Position numbers and translations under genes: made by a program. 64,000 nucleotides of DNA, taken from assembly GCA_003243445.1 (NCBI GenBank), contig QFQQ01000028.1:1-64000 (forward strand). The letters run 5' to 3'. Shown here piece by piece: positions 15,491-25,553 of the stretch. The notes under the pieces were generated by a model. It was not told the DNA's origin. It made no database searches and saw only the letters and a list, made by a program, of their open reading frames with translations. Origin of the DNA: Citrobacter freundii (lineage in GTDB: Bacteria > Bacteroidota > Bacteroidia > Chitinophagales > Chitinophagaceae). Within the stretch, counting starts at the first letter, position 1. Every line of letters begins with the position of its first letter.

Positions 15491-16495
15491 TTACAAGCGA
15501 TCCGCCAGCATTGAACCTTCCCGGTCCAGGTACCAGATCTTATAGATGATAACTGCCGCATTACTCAGTTTTATCTCAAGAAACAGTTCGTCTTTTGTAC
15601 GATACACCCGCCACTTGCCAGTAGTGGCGTTCTGTTTAAATGATTTGCAGGTTTCTCCTTTTTGCCTTTTGAACAATCCTCCGGGGCGCAGTTCATAGTG
15701 ATTTTCGTTTCCGAACCGGTCATTGCAGTCGTCGCCATAAGAACCATCGCCGCGTTTTTCGCATTTGCTTATCTGCATTCTCCGGTCTGCATCGTCTTCG
15801 CATCCGAGCATCCAGCGACCCTGCAGAAGAGCGGTAATAGTATCGACAGGAGCGTAACCCGCAAGATTGGATGTGGTGATAGTGGCGGTTGAATCAATGT
15901 CATAATTGCGCTGTGAGAGATGATAATTGTCAGAACCGGGCCTATAGATGAATTCGTTCCAGATCCCCACACGCTTATTGTCCTTGTAATTGCCAGTCAG
16001 GTATCGGTGGCAAAAAAGAGAGTCCTGGTATTCTTCCCAAACACCCTGTTTTAGAAAAGGCGGAAAGTAGTGCGTGACAATACTCAACCCGTTACCGCTG
16101 GCTGGCCGCCCATAACTTTTGGATGAGTCGGCAATCCCTGGATGAACAGATAAATGCCCGGAGCTTTTTAACCCGTTATTACTGGAACCCTTGGCACTGC
16201 GGAAATATTCGCGGAACAGATAAGTTGATGAGTCGACGCGAAAATATTCGTAACGGTAGACAGAAGATTGCTGATAAGAGACAGCTACGTAAAGCGGCCG
16301 TTTGCTATTGTAAGGAATTATGCGGCTTTCATATCCATGAAGGTTAAGTGACTTCCGGCCGTGGAAGGGTAGCAGCGTGTCAGTGCTATAGACGGTGTCC
16401 GCCTTTGACTCAGGATCAATTGAGTCCTCTGCCGTGATTTGGGCGCAAACCACTGTTGTGAGATTAAGGACAAGTCCGGTCAAAAGTATTCGCAT
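15491..16495 (-). CDS. Exported hypothetical protein
   Basis: 334 residues from the ATG at 16495; an upstream ATG at 16570 would bury the signal peptide. The N-terminus MRILLTGLVLNLTTVVCAQ is a signal peptide with cleavage after CAQ. The mature part is polar and probably beta-rich. Around residues 170-240 it has short YxGNYKDNKRVGIWNEF-type wording like antitoxin-style MORN/toxin-immunity repeats. The C-terminal 90 residues (GRWMLGCEDDADRRM ... GKWRVYRTKDELFLEIK) resemble lipocalin-like GxW modules. No function can be assigned. Confidence 0.65.
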   Translation of the reverse strand: MRILLTGLVLNLTTVVCAQITAEDSIDPESKADTVYSTDTLLPFHGRKSLNLHGYESRIIPYNSKRPLYVAVSYQQSSVYRYEYFRVDSSTYLFREYFRSAKGSSNNGLKSSGHLSVHPGIADSSKSYGRPASGNGLSIVTHYFPPFLKQGVWEEYQDSLFCHRYLTGNYKDNKRVGIWNEFIYRPGSDNYHLSQRNYDIDSTATITTSNLAGYAPVDTITALLQGRWMLGCEDDADRRMQISKCEKRGDGSYGDDCNDRFGNENHYELRPGGLFKRQKGETCKSFKQNATTGKWRVYRTKDELFLEIKLSNAAVIIYKIWYLDREGSMLADRL

Positions 16496-16991
16496 AGGTG
16501 ATAGTAAGGTAAAGCCCAAAGTTATAGGCAAAGTATGAAGGTTTTTTATCCGGAAAATATTGTATTGCAAAAAAAGATGAAAGGATCATTCGTTTTACGC
16601 CCGGTAAAGCAAATCATAATCATACGCTGTAAAAACAACTGGTGAAAGTATGTCTTATAATGTTGGGATAAAAAGTTATAGTACAGTGATTTTGTCAATC
16701 CGTATACATTTTCCGAGCTGGGCTGTCGGGCTTGCTGCTTTGTTGCCTGTCTGACGTTTTTCATACGATAGGGGAGAAAGGCAGCGCTTCACTATTCAAA
16801 TGTTGTTTATTCTCAACAAATCTGGCTATTTTGTTGTCAATAAACAACATTTTGGCTGATCATCCGTCGTTACGCTGATGGGGATTATTAATATTTTTTG
16901 CCGGTCTCTCTAAAACACTCTGGGAATACGCCGGTCAATGCATTATTCAGCGCCTTTCTCCCTTCCCAAAAAAGCTCTATTTTTCGGTTCC
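16496..16991. other. Gene-free gap with a 14-bp inverted repeat
   Basis: This divergent gap carries the promoters of both flanking genes. AAATGTTGTTTATT (16798-16811) is exactly inverted at 16839-16852, with a 27-base spacer. It lies 140 bp upstream of the type IX secreted protein and is a candidate operator for it. A short leftward frame (16546-16764) has no protein-like features. Confidence 0.5.
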
Positions 16992-19900
16992 ATGAACCGA
17001 CTGCTCCACACCACCCTGATCCTTTGTACCTGTCTTTTGCTGGGTTCCGGTCTCTACGCCCAGCCGGCAAACGAAACCCAGCGCACTCAAATGCTGAAAG
17101 ATCTTCGCGCCATTGCCAATAACCCTCCGCATCTGACCAACACCGTCCGCTTCACCGCTGCGGCTCCTGGCAATAGGACATCACCCGCATTACAACAACA
17201 ATTAAAGAACGAGCTTGCCAGGCGTAGGTCAAAACCATCTCTTTCTGCCCGCCCGGGCGGGCAATGTGAAGACACTTCTTTTGTAAAACTGATCGGACTA
17301 AAAAACGCGGTGATGTATGTGCAGACAGTTACCACGACAGCTGATGACGGAGTACTCGTCGGCCTGCTGCTGTGGGACAGTACAAAAAACTTTCCCCAAC
17401 CCTCCTGGATCCAATACGGCGTGCTGGCAAGGCTGAATGCCCGCGGAGATATAGCGTGGGTGAAACAGTTTGTTGACCTGTCAAACACGCCGCAGAACCT
17501 GATGTATATCACAGGTGTGATCGAGCTTGCAAATGGAGACATCGTTTGCAGCGCGAACTGGAATACCAACGGCAGTTCCTCGGTTTACAATACCCTGATC
17601 TACCGCCTTGATAATAATGGTAATGAAATCTGGAGGAATACCTTAAAATCCAACATAAGCATCTTCAACAGTGCGACGGGAACCTTTACGTTTGATCTTA
17701 AGGCTGCGGTAGAAGGGCTGAATGGAGATCTGATCATTTGCGGTACCAGCCGGTCCAATCTCAGTTCCGGCAAAATCGAAACCATTGCACGGTTGAATAG
17801 TCTGGGAAAACCTGTATGGGATGCAAATTACCAGAATGATGGATCCTATCAGGGTGGTGCGGAAGGTGTGTCGGCCATGGTACAGAACGGTGAGGTGATT
17901 TTGGTCGGGATCAGCCGTGGTTCAACTTACCCGCTGACATCAGGCGCTATCAATATCTCACGTTTGCGGTATAGTGATGGCACCACGATCGCCAACCGGT
18001 TTTTCAGACCGGTGTATTCAAACGAAAATGTCGAATTCTATAAAAGTTTCACGGCATGGAAAAATCAATGGCATCGCCTGGCTAATGGGCACTATATTTT
18101 TACTGGCGGACTGTTCGGTGATTTCAGTGCGCCTTTCCCGGTGATCGATCATTTTGGTGTAGTGGAATTTGATGCGCAGTTTGATCTTGTAGATGCCTAC
18201 ACCGTCAGCTCGACCCTTAAAAGCAATTACTATAACAGCACGATCACGTTTGCACCCTCCGGGAAAGGATTGTTTACCATGCTGGAATATATCGGCTCAT
18301 ATGTGGGGAATGTGTATTTCGGTTCGATAGAAAACAAGCAGATCCTAAAAGAAAGAAAAGTGTATCTGGAAGGAGGCATGCCGGGTAACAATGGCTTTGC
18401 GATCTTCAAAGACAAAAGCTATGCGTATGTGCAAACAAATTTCCAGGAAGACGCTGCCAGTAATATCACCAGCTATTTTGAGTTCAGAAAAATGCATGAC
18501 AGTGATACTGCTTCCGCCTGCCTGGGAACCGATACCAGCCTGTTTCACTTAGATGATTTCAATGTTATAGAAGATCCCGGCTACTACTACTATAACAAAT
18601 ACGTCGGTAACATGCTGGTAGAGGTGCCACAGAATCTCCTCATCGCAGATACCCTCACCGGAAATAGCCTGAATCCCTGCAAACAAACCAACTATTGCGA
18701 TACCGTCAGCATACACGGCACCGGCAGCATCTGTGGCAGCGGAACCTACCTCGACTTCACAGCGTTTAAGAACCTTGCCTGTGGCGCACGGGTTGCCTGG
18801 AACATCGACAAAAGCGCGATAGACAGCATGCGGGTAACGAGCGACTCTTCCACGAGGATCTGGTTTAAGAATATCAACTGGCAGGGAAAACTATATGCAA
18901 GCCTGACCGGCAGCAGCTGCGATCTGCCGGCGATGGATTCAATGAACATCAGTATTGTGAGAGGACAGCAACCGGTATCTCTTGGCAGGGATACGGTGAT
19001 TTGCGCACAAACAAGCCTGCAGTTGAATGCGGGTAACACTTATTCCGTTTATGAGTGGCAGGACGGCAGTACAGCTTCCACTTTCAATGTATCGTCACCG
19101 GGTACTTACTGGGTGCACGTTCGCGATAATTGCGGCAGCGCGTTTGAGGATACGATCGTTATCAGCGCCCTTGATGTGAGTGTTGATATCGGCCCTGACC
19201 GGATCAAGTGTAATAACGATACACTGCACCTGGATGCACCTTCCGGGTTTATCAATTACCAGTGGAGCAACAGCTATAATATCAATACCACAACCGGTGC
19301 TTCCGTGATCGTGCGTCCGGATATCGACACAGCTTATTTCCTGAAAGCGGAACAGCAGCCCGGATGTTTTGCGTATGATACAGTGAGGGTGAAAGTGAAT
19401 CATTCACCGGTGATCGCGCTGGGGCCGGATCAAAGTTTTTGTAAAGGAGACAGCGCATTTGTTGATGCCGGTGCCGGTTTTGTGCAATACCAATGGTCGA
19501 ACGGTGCCAGTACTGCTACGTTATATTTGCATGATGCTGGTGCGTATTCGGTTATTGCAACCGATGCGCAGGGTTGCTCTTCCCGCGACACGATGAACGT
19601 AACCAATGTATGGTCCCTTCCCGTCGTATCGCTTGACAAGAACAATGAACTTTGTGAAGGCAGCAGCCGGTTGCTGCAGGCGGGTAATCATAACACATTT
19701 TTATGGCAGGATGGAAGTACCGGTCCATCGTTCAACGTAACATCCACCGGAACCTACTATGTAACCGCGTGGAATATCTACCAGTGTAAAGCGAGCGATA
19801 CGACGATGATCACGCAGATCCTTCCTGCGCCGCGTGGATTTTTGCCGGAAGACACAGCCGTGTGCAGTTATGGTTCACTGGTGATCCGTGCGCAACATAC

Positions 19901-20318
19901 TTATTCATCTTATAGCTGGAATAATGGTGCAACTTTGCCGTCTATCTCCGTTACAAGACCCGGCGAGTACTGGCTGAAGGTTACCGATGCAAAAGGATGC
20001 ATCGGCACTGATACGATCGTGGTCAAGGGAAAGGAATGTTTGCTGGGTCTGCATGTACCCAAAGGTTTTACACCGAATAATGATGGAAAGAATGATCTTT
20101 TCCTTCCCGTCATTGGCGGAGAGGTGGTGAAGTATCAACTGACTGTATATAACCGTTGGGGCCAGGCGATATTTTCTACCAGTGACCGGTTTAAGGGATG
20201 GGATGGAAAATATGGTGGTGTGCTGCAGGATAGTAATGTTTTTGTGTGGGTGGTAACGTATCAGTTGCAGGGAGATGTGGTGAGGAGTGAAAGAGGGACG
20301 GTGATGCTGATACGGTAG
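16992..20318 (+). CDS. Type IX secreted protein with gliding-motility-associated C-terminal domain
   Basis: 1108 residues from the ATG at 16992, chosen because MNRLLHTTLILCTCLLLGSG...YAQ is a clean signal peptide; 18 upstream codons are open. Residues about 110-560 hold a beta-propeller-like region with repeated 'GDI(V/I)' strands (ARLNARGDIAWVKQF, YRLDNNGNEIWRN). From about 650 there are at least five Ig/PKD-like repeats, each starting LG(P/R)D-x-x-x-C and carrying YxWxDGS(T) (e.g. YEWQDGSTASTFNVSSPGTY). The last 90 residues are the type B sorting signal: PKGFTPNNDGKNDLF, NRWGQAIF and GWDGKY. It is exported by Sec and then by the type IX machinery to the surface or medium. Confidence 0.9.
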   Translation: MNRLLHTTLILCTCLLLGSGLYAQPANETQRTQMLKDLRAIANNPPHLTNTVRFTAAAPGNRTSPALQQQLKNELARRRSKPSLSARPGGQCEDTSFVKLIGLKNAVMYVQTVTTTADDGVLVGLLLWDSTKNFPQPSWIQYGVLARLNARGDIAWVKQFVDLSNTPQNLMYITGVIELANGDIVCSANWNTNGSSSVYNTLIYRLDNNGNEIWRNTLKSNISIFNSATGTFTFDLKAAVEGLNGDLIICGTSRSNLSSGKIETIARLNSLGKPVWDANYQNDGSYQGGAEGVSAMVQNGEVILVGISRGSTYPLTSGAINISRLRYSDGTTIANRFFRPVYSNENVEFYKSFTAWKNQWHRLANGHYIFTGGLFGDFSAPFPVIDHFGVVEFDAQFDLVDAYTVSSTLKSNYYNSTITFAPSGKGLFTMLEYIGSYVGNVYFGSIENKQILKERKVYLEGGMPGNNGFAIFKDKSYAYVQTNFQEDAASNITSYFEFRKMHDSDTASACLGTDTSLFHLDDFNVIEDPGYYYYNKYVGNMLVEVPQNLLIADTLTGNSLNPCKQTNYCDTVSIHGTGSICGSGTYLDFTAFKNLACGARVAWNIDKSAIDSMRVTSDSSTRIWFKNINWQGKLYASLTGSSCDLPAMDSMNISIVRGQQPVSLGRDTVICAQTSLQLNAGNTYSVYEWQDGSTASTFNVSSPGTYWVHVRDNCGSAFEDTIVISALDVSVDIGPDRIKCNNDTLHLDAPSGFINYQWSNSYNINTTTGASVIVRPDIDTAYFLKAEQQPGCFAYDTVRVKVNHSPVIALGPDQSFCKGDSAFVDAGAGFVQYQWSNGASTATLYLHDAGAYSVIATDAQGCSSRDTMNVTNVWSLPVVSLDKNNELCEGSSRLLQAGNHNTFLWQDGSTGPSFNVTSTGTYYVTAWNIYQCKASDTTMITQILPAPRGFLPEDTAVCSYGSLVIRAQHTYSSYSWNNGATLPSISVTRPGEYWLKVTDAKGCIGTDTIVVKGKECLLGLHVPKGFTPNNDGKNDLFLPVIGGEVVKYQLTVYNRWGQAIFSTSDRFKGWDGKYGGVLQDSNVFVWVVTYQLQGDVVRSERGTVMLIR

Positions 20319-20348
20319 ATGGAAGTGGGAGGCATGAGTAACCCCAAA

Positions 20349-21227
20349 TTAGTCCACCGCAGGCAACAACCGATAAGTAACAGTCTTACTAACTTTCATC
20401 GGCTTCCCTTCTTCATCCACAAAATCCAACACCACCGGTATGGTATAAACACCTGGCTTACCCTTGGGTCTGATCAGATACTTGAATGTTGCATCTTCCC
20501 GCAGTTCACAAGGCCTGCCATTGATCAACGCTTTGGGTTGTGCCCTCCGGGAAAATGCGCCAATACCTGCAGTGATCTCCAGTTGCTCACCTGGAAGTAG
20601 AGTCCCGCTGTTTTGAGCGACAATCGCAGAATAAACCGTATAATAAAAGCCCGGGTCGGTGACCTGTTCATTACAAAAGCGAATTACTGAGTGCGCATTT
20701 TGAGTTACGGCCAATCTGAGCTGTGCGAAAAGGGCGGCCCATTCGGTTTGGCTGAAGTTATTCCGCGTATTCAACCTGTTTGAAATGGAAACAAGGCCTT
20801 CCCGGTTAGCAGAGGAGTCAGAAAAATTGCCTGCAAATTCAGCGTTGATCAAGCCGTCTGTATTCAGAATGGAGTCTTCGTATTCTTTTAAGCTATTTTT
20901 CAGTCGCGCAAGCTCGCTTTCTTTACAGGGACCTCCATTCTCTTTGCAACTGTTTGCGATACGCTCGATCTCGTGGACCAGTTTATTCCTGTAATGATCT
21001 GCTTGTTCTGCTTTTGGTAGCCAGATTTCAGCCTTAGCAGCAGAGCCCGGAGACGTTTGTTTTTTCTCAAGCTCGGCAATAGTGATCTGGCTCATCGAAT
21101 GAATAGTTCGTGAAGCCTTTTCAAGACTTTGTTGCATGGATGTGATCATGGCATCCCGTTCAATCGATTGTTTACATGAAAAGCAAAGTGAAAGAAGCGG
21201 CAACCAACGGAAAATAGCTTTGTGCAT
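20349..21227 (-). CDS. GldM-like lipoprotein
   Basis: 292 residues. A short hydrophobic start ends in LCFSC (C18), a plausible lipoprotein site. Residues about 40-150 are helical. The C-terminal 80 residues contain ITAGIGAFSRRAQPKALING and VTYRLLPAVD, the wording of the beta domains of GldM, the type IX secretion and gliding motor stalk. Full GldM is about 510 residues and starts with a membrane helix, so this is a shorter relative and not the core motor subunit. It converges on the type IX substrate gene (30-bp gap), which may be meaningful or chance. Confidence 0.6.
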   Translation of the reverse strand: MHKAIFRWLPLLSLCFSCKQSIERDAMITSMQQSLEKASRTIHSMSQITIAELEKKQTSPGSAAKAEIWLPKAEQADHYRNKLVHEIERIANSCKENGGPCKESELARLKNSLKEYEDSILNTDGLINAEFAGNFSDSSANREGLVSISNRLNTRNNFSQTEWAALFAQLRLAVTQNAHSVIRFCNEQVTDPGFYYTVYSAIVAQNSGTLLPGEQLEITAGIGAFSRRAQPKALINGRPCELREDATFKYLIRPKGKPGVYTIPVVLDFVDEEGKPMKVSKTVTYRLLPAVD

Positions 21228-21286
21228 ATTGGCGGTTTGGATAGTGAACGACGTAAAGCAGCTTGCAGCAAATCTACTGCTGCGTT

Positions 21287-22759
21287 CTATCTTGAAGCAT
21301 TACCTACATCGGTGTTAACCAGTTTCTTTACCAGACCTTCTTTTACCCGGTCAATCCTCGCCATATTCTCCTTCTTCCTCGCTTCATCTTTCAGATAATG
21401 ATTATAATTCAAAAACAAATAATACATCAACGTCCGGTTATACAGATCAACCTTTTCATCGCTGATCACTTGTTCCATCATTTGTTCAATGCCATCCGGA
21501 TCTTTGTATTCTGCCAGTGCCCGCCCCACGCGGCCGATATAGCCATCATAATGATTAGCCGCAGGATTGGAGATCCGTAAAGAAATGCCGAGTAAAAGAT
21601 CCGCTACCTGTATGTCCAGCACTTCCAGTTCTTTTAGATAGGTCTGTCGTTCTCCCCAGGCATAGCTGCCGTCGGAAGCACGTTCGAATTTGTCATTCAT
21701 GATATCGAGATGGGCGCGGAGGAAGATTTCCCATTTGACGGTTTCGGCGGAGAGTCGTGCGATGTTGAGGGCGTGATTGCGTGGACGGGTATCCTGGCTA
21801 CAGGACCCTACTACAATCCGGTTTCGTTTCAGTGCAAGGGCCCGATCCGGAGCGCCGTGTTTTTCAAAGTATGTTTCGAGAGCGGATGAACTGTTTCCGG
21901 TTTTCATCGCCTCGGTATAGGCTGCTTCGGCCAACAGGCGCAGTTTTGATTCATCCGCGCCAGACAGCAATATTGTGTCTCCTTCTTTGTTACTGCTGCA
22001 TTTATTGAGATATGTTTCAAACTCGTTCATGTACGGTGCCCGTTTTTCATCAGGAAAGCGCCAGCCGCCACGTTTAAGAGCTGCTTCGGAAAAGATCTGT
22101 GCGGTGGTATCAACCAGGCAATCGGCATATTGGATCCAGCGTGCGTATTGTTGAGGGATACGGGGCGCTTCAAATTCCCGGGTGATGAAAAAGGCTTCCA
22201 GCTCCCTGGGAAAGCCGTATGACCGCGGTTCATAGTCGACAACCCATTTTCCCGCGAGTGCTCCCTCATATTTGTTGAGCCCGGAATGGAAAGATAGATG
22301 TTGTTCGGCGTGTGCATTCATGCCAATGCTCCTGAAGCCAATAAAGTCTTTGCCTGCCGGATTAGTATCCCGGTAACGGATCACACAAATATTTTCAACG
22401 ATGTTTAGATCCTTGTATTTGTTGCGAAGCTCAGCGAGGGTTTTTCCCTGTTCCATATCCTTCTTCAGCGCTTTACAGGCGGCTCCTCTGAGGGACACAA
22501 AATGACCAATGGTTTGCGCTTTTGCGAAATAAACCGGATCTGCATTACAGACCTTGAACTTCAGGTTGAGCGAGTCAACAATATATTTCAGTTGCCCGAT
22601 CGTTTTCGGTGAATAGATTAAACCATTTTCATGATGTATAAACTCGGATGACTGCGCAAAACTGGTGCGCGGCAGCTGCATGGAAACAATGGCAAAGAGG
22701 GGGAGTAACGGTTTTGTGACGGACGCAATGATCACGTCAGGGATAAAGAGCAGTTTCAT
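21287..22759 (-). CDS. Exported hypothetical protein
   Basis: 490 residues from the ATG at 22759, preferred over 22831 because MKLLFIPDVII...TSFAQ forms a signal peptide. The mature protein is mostly helical with repeated charged segments (AALKRGGWRFPDEKRAPYM, LRLLAEAAYTEAMKTG), and near the C-terminus reads like helical repeats (LEVLDIQVADLLLGISLRIS). No family recognised. It follows the DUF6794-like gene on the same strand by 96 bp and may share its transcript. Confidence 0.65.
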   Translation of the reverse strand: MKLLFIPDVIIASVTKPLLPLFAIVSMQLPRTSFAQSSEFIHHENGLIYSPKTIGQLKYIVDSLNLKFKVCNADPVYFAKAQTIGHFVSLRGAACKALKKDMEQGKTLAELRNKYKDLNIVENICVIRYRDTNPAGKDFIGFRSIGMNAHAEQHLSFHSGLNKYEGALAGKWVVDYEPRSYGFPRELEAFFITREFEAPRIPQQYARWIQYADCLVDTTAQIFSEAALKRGGWRFPDEKRAPYMNEFETYLNKCSSNKEGDTILLSGADESKLRLLAEAAYTEAMKTGNSSSALETYFEKHGAPDRALALKRNRIVVGSCSQDTRPRNHALNIARLSAETVKWEIFLRAHLDIMNDKFERASDGSYAWGERQTYLKELEVLDIQVADLLLGISLRISNPAANHYDGYIGRVGRALAEYKDPDGIEQMMEQVISDEKVDLYNRTLMYYLFLNYNHYLKDEARKKENMARIDRVKEGLVKKLVNTDVGNASR

Positions 22760-22855
22760 GTGGTTGGGTTTGGTGATGAGGTGTTGGTTGATAAAGTACG
22801 GTGTTGTGACCGGTGTTATTGCCGGATGCAATTGTTTTAACAGGACTTTTAAGCG

Positions 22856-23497
22856 TTACTGTTTTCCATAAAAAGACTCTACCCACTGCTTCCTGTTCTC
22901 CGCCGTTTTATCCAGTTCATTTATCTGATCAATGGTTGCCTGTTTCCAACCCCAGTTGATGTCATATAACCAGTACTCTTTTTTGCGTGGCACTTCAGCC
23001 ACGTGGATCATACCTGGCAGGCTATCAGCTGCGGCATAACCATACCGCGCGGTAAAGTTGAGTTTCTTAATACCATCCGGATAGCCGGCTGGTAGGGGCA
23101 CCGAGTTCGCCCGCCAGTAAGCGCGGCTCTTTCTGATCTGCCCCTGCAGGTCGATATCTTTTCCCTGCAGCTTGCGGTGAAAGCTCGTCAGGATGATGCC
23201 ACTCATATCATCCGGATGATGAATTCCCAGCGAATTGAAATGCTTCGACAGTTTAGAGCCTTTCCAGAGTCCCCAGTTATTACGCATGGACATACCGAGG
23301 GAGAAATGATAGTTTGCCGTGAACTGATCTTCGGTCATCTTTTGCACGGTTGTCTTTACACTGTCGGCAAAGATTGTATCCAGGTAAGCGATCGCTTCGT
23401 CCAGCGTAGTAGGTTTGGGTAGTTTTTTTGCTTGTGCAAGGACGGTATTTGACACAAGGATAAGGATCAGCACCACATGGCATAGCTTTCTTGTCAT
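22856..23497 (-). CDS. Exported DUF6794-like protein
   Basis: 213 residues from the ATG at 23497, where MTRKLCHVVLILILVSNTVLAQ is a signal peptide. The mature part has TLDEAIAYLDTIF, MSMRNNWGLW and LGIHHPDDMSGIILTSFHR, a combination I associate with the DUF6794 family of Bacteroidota proteins of unknown role. The name rests on memory of that motif set. It is transcribed leftward after a hairpin at 23580-23615 and before the 490-residue exported protein. Confidence 0.6.
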   Translation of the reverse strand: MTRKLCHVVLILILVSNTVLAQAKKLPKPTTLDEAIAYLDTIFADSVKTTVQKMTEDQFTANYHFSLGMSMRNNWGLWKGSKLSKHFNSLGIHHPDDMSGIILTSFHRKLQGKDIDLQGQIRKSRAYWRANSVPLPAGYPDGIKKLNFTARYGYAAADSLPGMIHVAEVPRKKEYWLYDINWGWKQATIDQINELDKTAENRKQWVESFYGKQ

Positions 23498-23579
23498 AGC
23501 GTGGAGATTTTTTTTGACGAGATGCTGGGTTGGAGGAGAATGCACACAGGGTTATGAATTTTCAGTAAGTTCTGGCAAT

Positions 23580-23615
23580 AGAGGTGCCGGCTCGGATCAA
23601 CGAGCCGGCACCTCT
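23580..23615 (-). terminator. 15-bp perfect hairpin after the DUF3892 gene
   Basis: AGAGGTGCCGGCTCG (23580-23594) pairs perfectly with CGAGCCGGCACCTCT (23601-23615) around a 6-base loop. It lies 8 bp past the leftward stop at 23624, so it probably ends that transcript. There is no T-run on the minus strand, so termination may be weak. Confidence 0.5.
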
Positions 23616-23623
23616 CGTAAGAA

Positions 23624-23893
23624 TTAAGGGCAATCTGGCAGGCTCAGCAGATTGTCCTGCTTATCACCATCTGCTTCTGTCGTCAGATATGGCCTTCCTT
23701 CTCTGTATTTTACGATCACATCGACGAAATGTGTAGCGCCTTTTGCTTTCACAAAGTAGCTTTCCCGCTTTTGCTCAATGTTTGTGATAGCCTGCGCTGC
23801 GGTGATCTTTTTTCCTGGCCAACCGACATGCGTGATTCGGTAGTGTGGACTCGTGTGATCGATCCGGTTAATGCAGAAGATTTGCTGTGGCAT
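23624..23893 (-). CDS. DUF3892-like small protein
   Basis: 89 residues from the ATG at 23893; a start at 23938 is open but adds an unlikely hydrophobic stretch. The pattern HYRITHVGW, ITAAQAITNIEQKRESYFV, VDVIVKYREGRPYLTT and a closing DNLLSLPDC is that of DUF3892, a small alpha/beta domain in which a residue- or ligand-binding role is unproven. It is the last gene of the leftward run before the hairpin. Confidence 0.7.
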   Translation of the reverse strand: MPQQIFCINRIDHTSPHYRITHVGWPGKKITAAQAITNIEQKRESYFVKAKGATHFVDVIVKYREGRPYLTTEADGDKQDNLLSLPDCP

Positions 23894-23934
23894 AGTATAA
23901 CATTTAAAGGTTAATGAAATCAGGTTAGTTATGT

Positions 23935-24429
23935 TCATCTTCGCCTGGGAGCACTTCGGGTATGAGGCTTGACATACGTTCCGTCTTTCCGTGTGTAGCC
24001 CTTGACCGCAACTGGCTTATAACCGCTGGTAGGGATGCTTTTAACACCCTCTATCACGTTTGCAGAGCCGCTGCCAACCGTAGCGGGTTTGTAGGTAGAA
24101 TCTGCGGGGTTATCTGCAGCAAATACATTGACTGAATCCGTTGACGATAGCAAATGTTTTAATTGCCGTCTTGTGATATTTTTGGCTTTTCTGAATTCCT
24201 TTAAATCGGTGTATCCACGAATCTTTTCATAATATACTAACCCCCAGGGGTTTTCATGTTCTACAAGTACCTGTCGGCCTGCGGGAACAGTCATCATCTT
24301 TTTGGTCAGTCCGGGGTCTTTATATATTGCTGTGGCATTTTTTGCAGTATACAAGAATGATTTGGTTGGTGTACATGCGCAAAAAAATAAGAATGTGCTG
24401 ACGAATAGCAGGATAAGTTTTGTGTACAT
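23935..24429 (-). CDS. Lipoprotein of unknown function
   Basis: 164 residues. MYTKLILLFVSTFLFFCAC gives a lipobox ending at C19, so it is a membrane-anchored lipoprotein. The middle (FLYTAKNATAIYKDPGLTKK ... GRQVLVEHENPWGLVYYEKIRGY) reads like a single SH3b-like domain. The tail is basic and low-complexity (HTRSAPRRR). It lies between the HsdR-N-like gene (18 bp upstream) and the DUF3892 gene (41 bp downstream). Confidence 0.65.
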   Translation of the reverse strand: MYTKLILLFVSTFLFFCACTPTKSFLYTAKNATAIYKDPGLTKKMMTVPAGRQVLVEHENPWGLVYYEKIRGYTDLKEFRKAKNITRRQLKHLLSSTDSVNVFAADNPADSTYKPATVGSGSANVIEGVKSIPTSGYKPVAVKGYTRKDGTYVKPHTRSAPRRR

Positions 24430-24447
24430 ATAAAATAGTTAGAAAGT

Positions 24448-25524
24448 TTAAAAAGATGATTCTGTCGAGATTTTATCATATCCCTCCACCGTCTTCACCA
24501 GCAGTTCCGCATGCAGAAAAACGTCATCCACCGTCGCCAACTCCATCCTCGTCTCCTTCTTCTGCTCATCAAACACTCCAATATACTTTTTCGATCCATT
24601 GAGATACAACCTGCAGATCGGTTTCCGGTTGTTATCATCCAGCAGGATTGCGAAATAAGATTGCGCGTCCCGGTGAACGATCCGGCTGGCTTTGATCTTC
24701 TGCCGCAAGATGGCCTTCACGATCTGATATGCTTCCAGCTCTTCGACTGTAGTTTCGATCTTGCTTTCTTCTGCTGGTTCTATCGATTCTTGTTGAGCCG
24801 TGGCACCTTCTGTTTGCTTTTGCAAGGCGGATTGTAATCGCTCGGTGATCAGGTCATTTATATATTGCTGTAAGGATCGTTTGGTAAGATCAGTGAATGT
24901 CTCGATGACGCGGGTAGTCAGCATGCCCTGATAGATCTGTTTGGCGAAATGCCGTACAAGTCCTTCGGTCGGGGTCTGGAACTCCACGCCGATCAGCGCC
25001 TTCAGTTCATTCATATGTTTCAGATCACTGGCGGTACTTTGGATATTACCGACATCGAAATACGATTTGTGGAATTTCTTGAGCTCTTCCACCTGGTTAT
25101 CGCGGATATCGGTGACGTTGAATTCGAAGAACGGCTTCTCATCCATCTTATTCGGCTGTACAAGATCTGTATAGAAGCGATAGATGATGCCATTGGAAAG
25201 CAGTCCAAACTTCGCCGGTGTGGTATGAAAGTACCGGAAGAGTTGTGAGTTGTGCGGATCGAGGCTTTCCTTCCAATGCTTGCATTCCACGAGGATGGCG
25301 GGCTGACCGTCTTTCATGATGGCATAGTCTACTTTTTCACCTTTTTTGATACCGATATCAGCAATGAATTCAGGCATTACTTCGAAAGGGTTGAAGACAT
25401 CATAACCCAGGAGTTTGATAAAGGGCATGATGAATGCGTTCTTGGTGGCCTCTTCGGTGAGGATCTGATCTTTGAGTTTCTCTACGCGTTCAGAGAAGAG
25501 TTTGATTTCGTCTTTGAAGTCCAT
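24448..25524 (-). CDS. Stand-alone HsdR N-terminal-like nuclease domain protein
   Basis: 358 residues. The N-terminal 150 residues match the nuclease domain at the start of type I restriction R subunits: helices with ATKNAFIMPFIKLLGYDVF, then the PD-(D/E)XK core KVDYAIMKDGQPAILVECKHW with D and E-x-K. No helicase follows. The C-terminal 90 residues form a separate, less conserved domain (PICRLYLNGSKKYIGVFDEQ). Such short versions are widespread in Bacteroidota chromosomes and their role is unproven. The neighbours (RmuC, small membrane protein) point to DNA maintenance more than phage restriction. Confidence 0.8.
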   Translation of the reverse strand: MDFKDEIKLFSERVEKLKDQILTEEATKNAFIMPFIKLLGYDVFNPFEVMPEFIADIGIKKGEKVDYAIMKDGQPAILVECKHWKESLDPHNSQLFRYFHTTPAKFGLLSNGIIYRFYTDLVQPNKMDEKPFFEFNVTDIRDNQVEELKKFHKSYFDVGNIQSTASDLKHMNELKALIGVEFQTPTEGLVRHFAKQIYQGMLTTRVIETFTDLTKRSLQQYINDLITERLQSALQKQTEGATAQQESIEPAEESKIETTVEELEAYQIVKAILRQKIKASRIVHRDAQSYFAILLDDNNRKPICRLYLNGSKKYIGVFDEQKKETRMELATVDDVFLHAELLVKTVEGYDKISTESSF

Positions 25525-25553
25525 GAGATGACGTTTTATAAACAGTTTAAAGA

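Noticed and set aside
17087..17569. 160-residue leftward frame opposite the type IX secreted protein
   Set aside because: Antisense to a strong coding region with a signal peptide and clear domains; no family features.
24448..25524. Complete type I restriction locus at the HsdR-N-like gene
   Set aside because: There is no helicase part and no HsdM or HsdS gene in the neighbourhood; it is a stand-alone domain.
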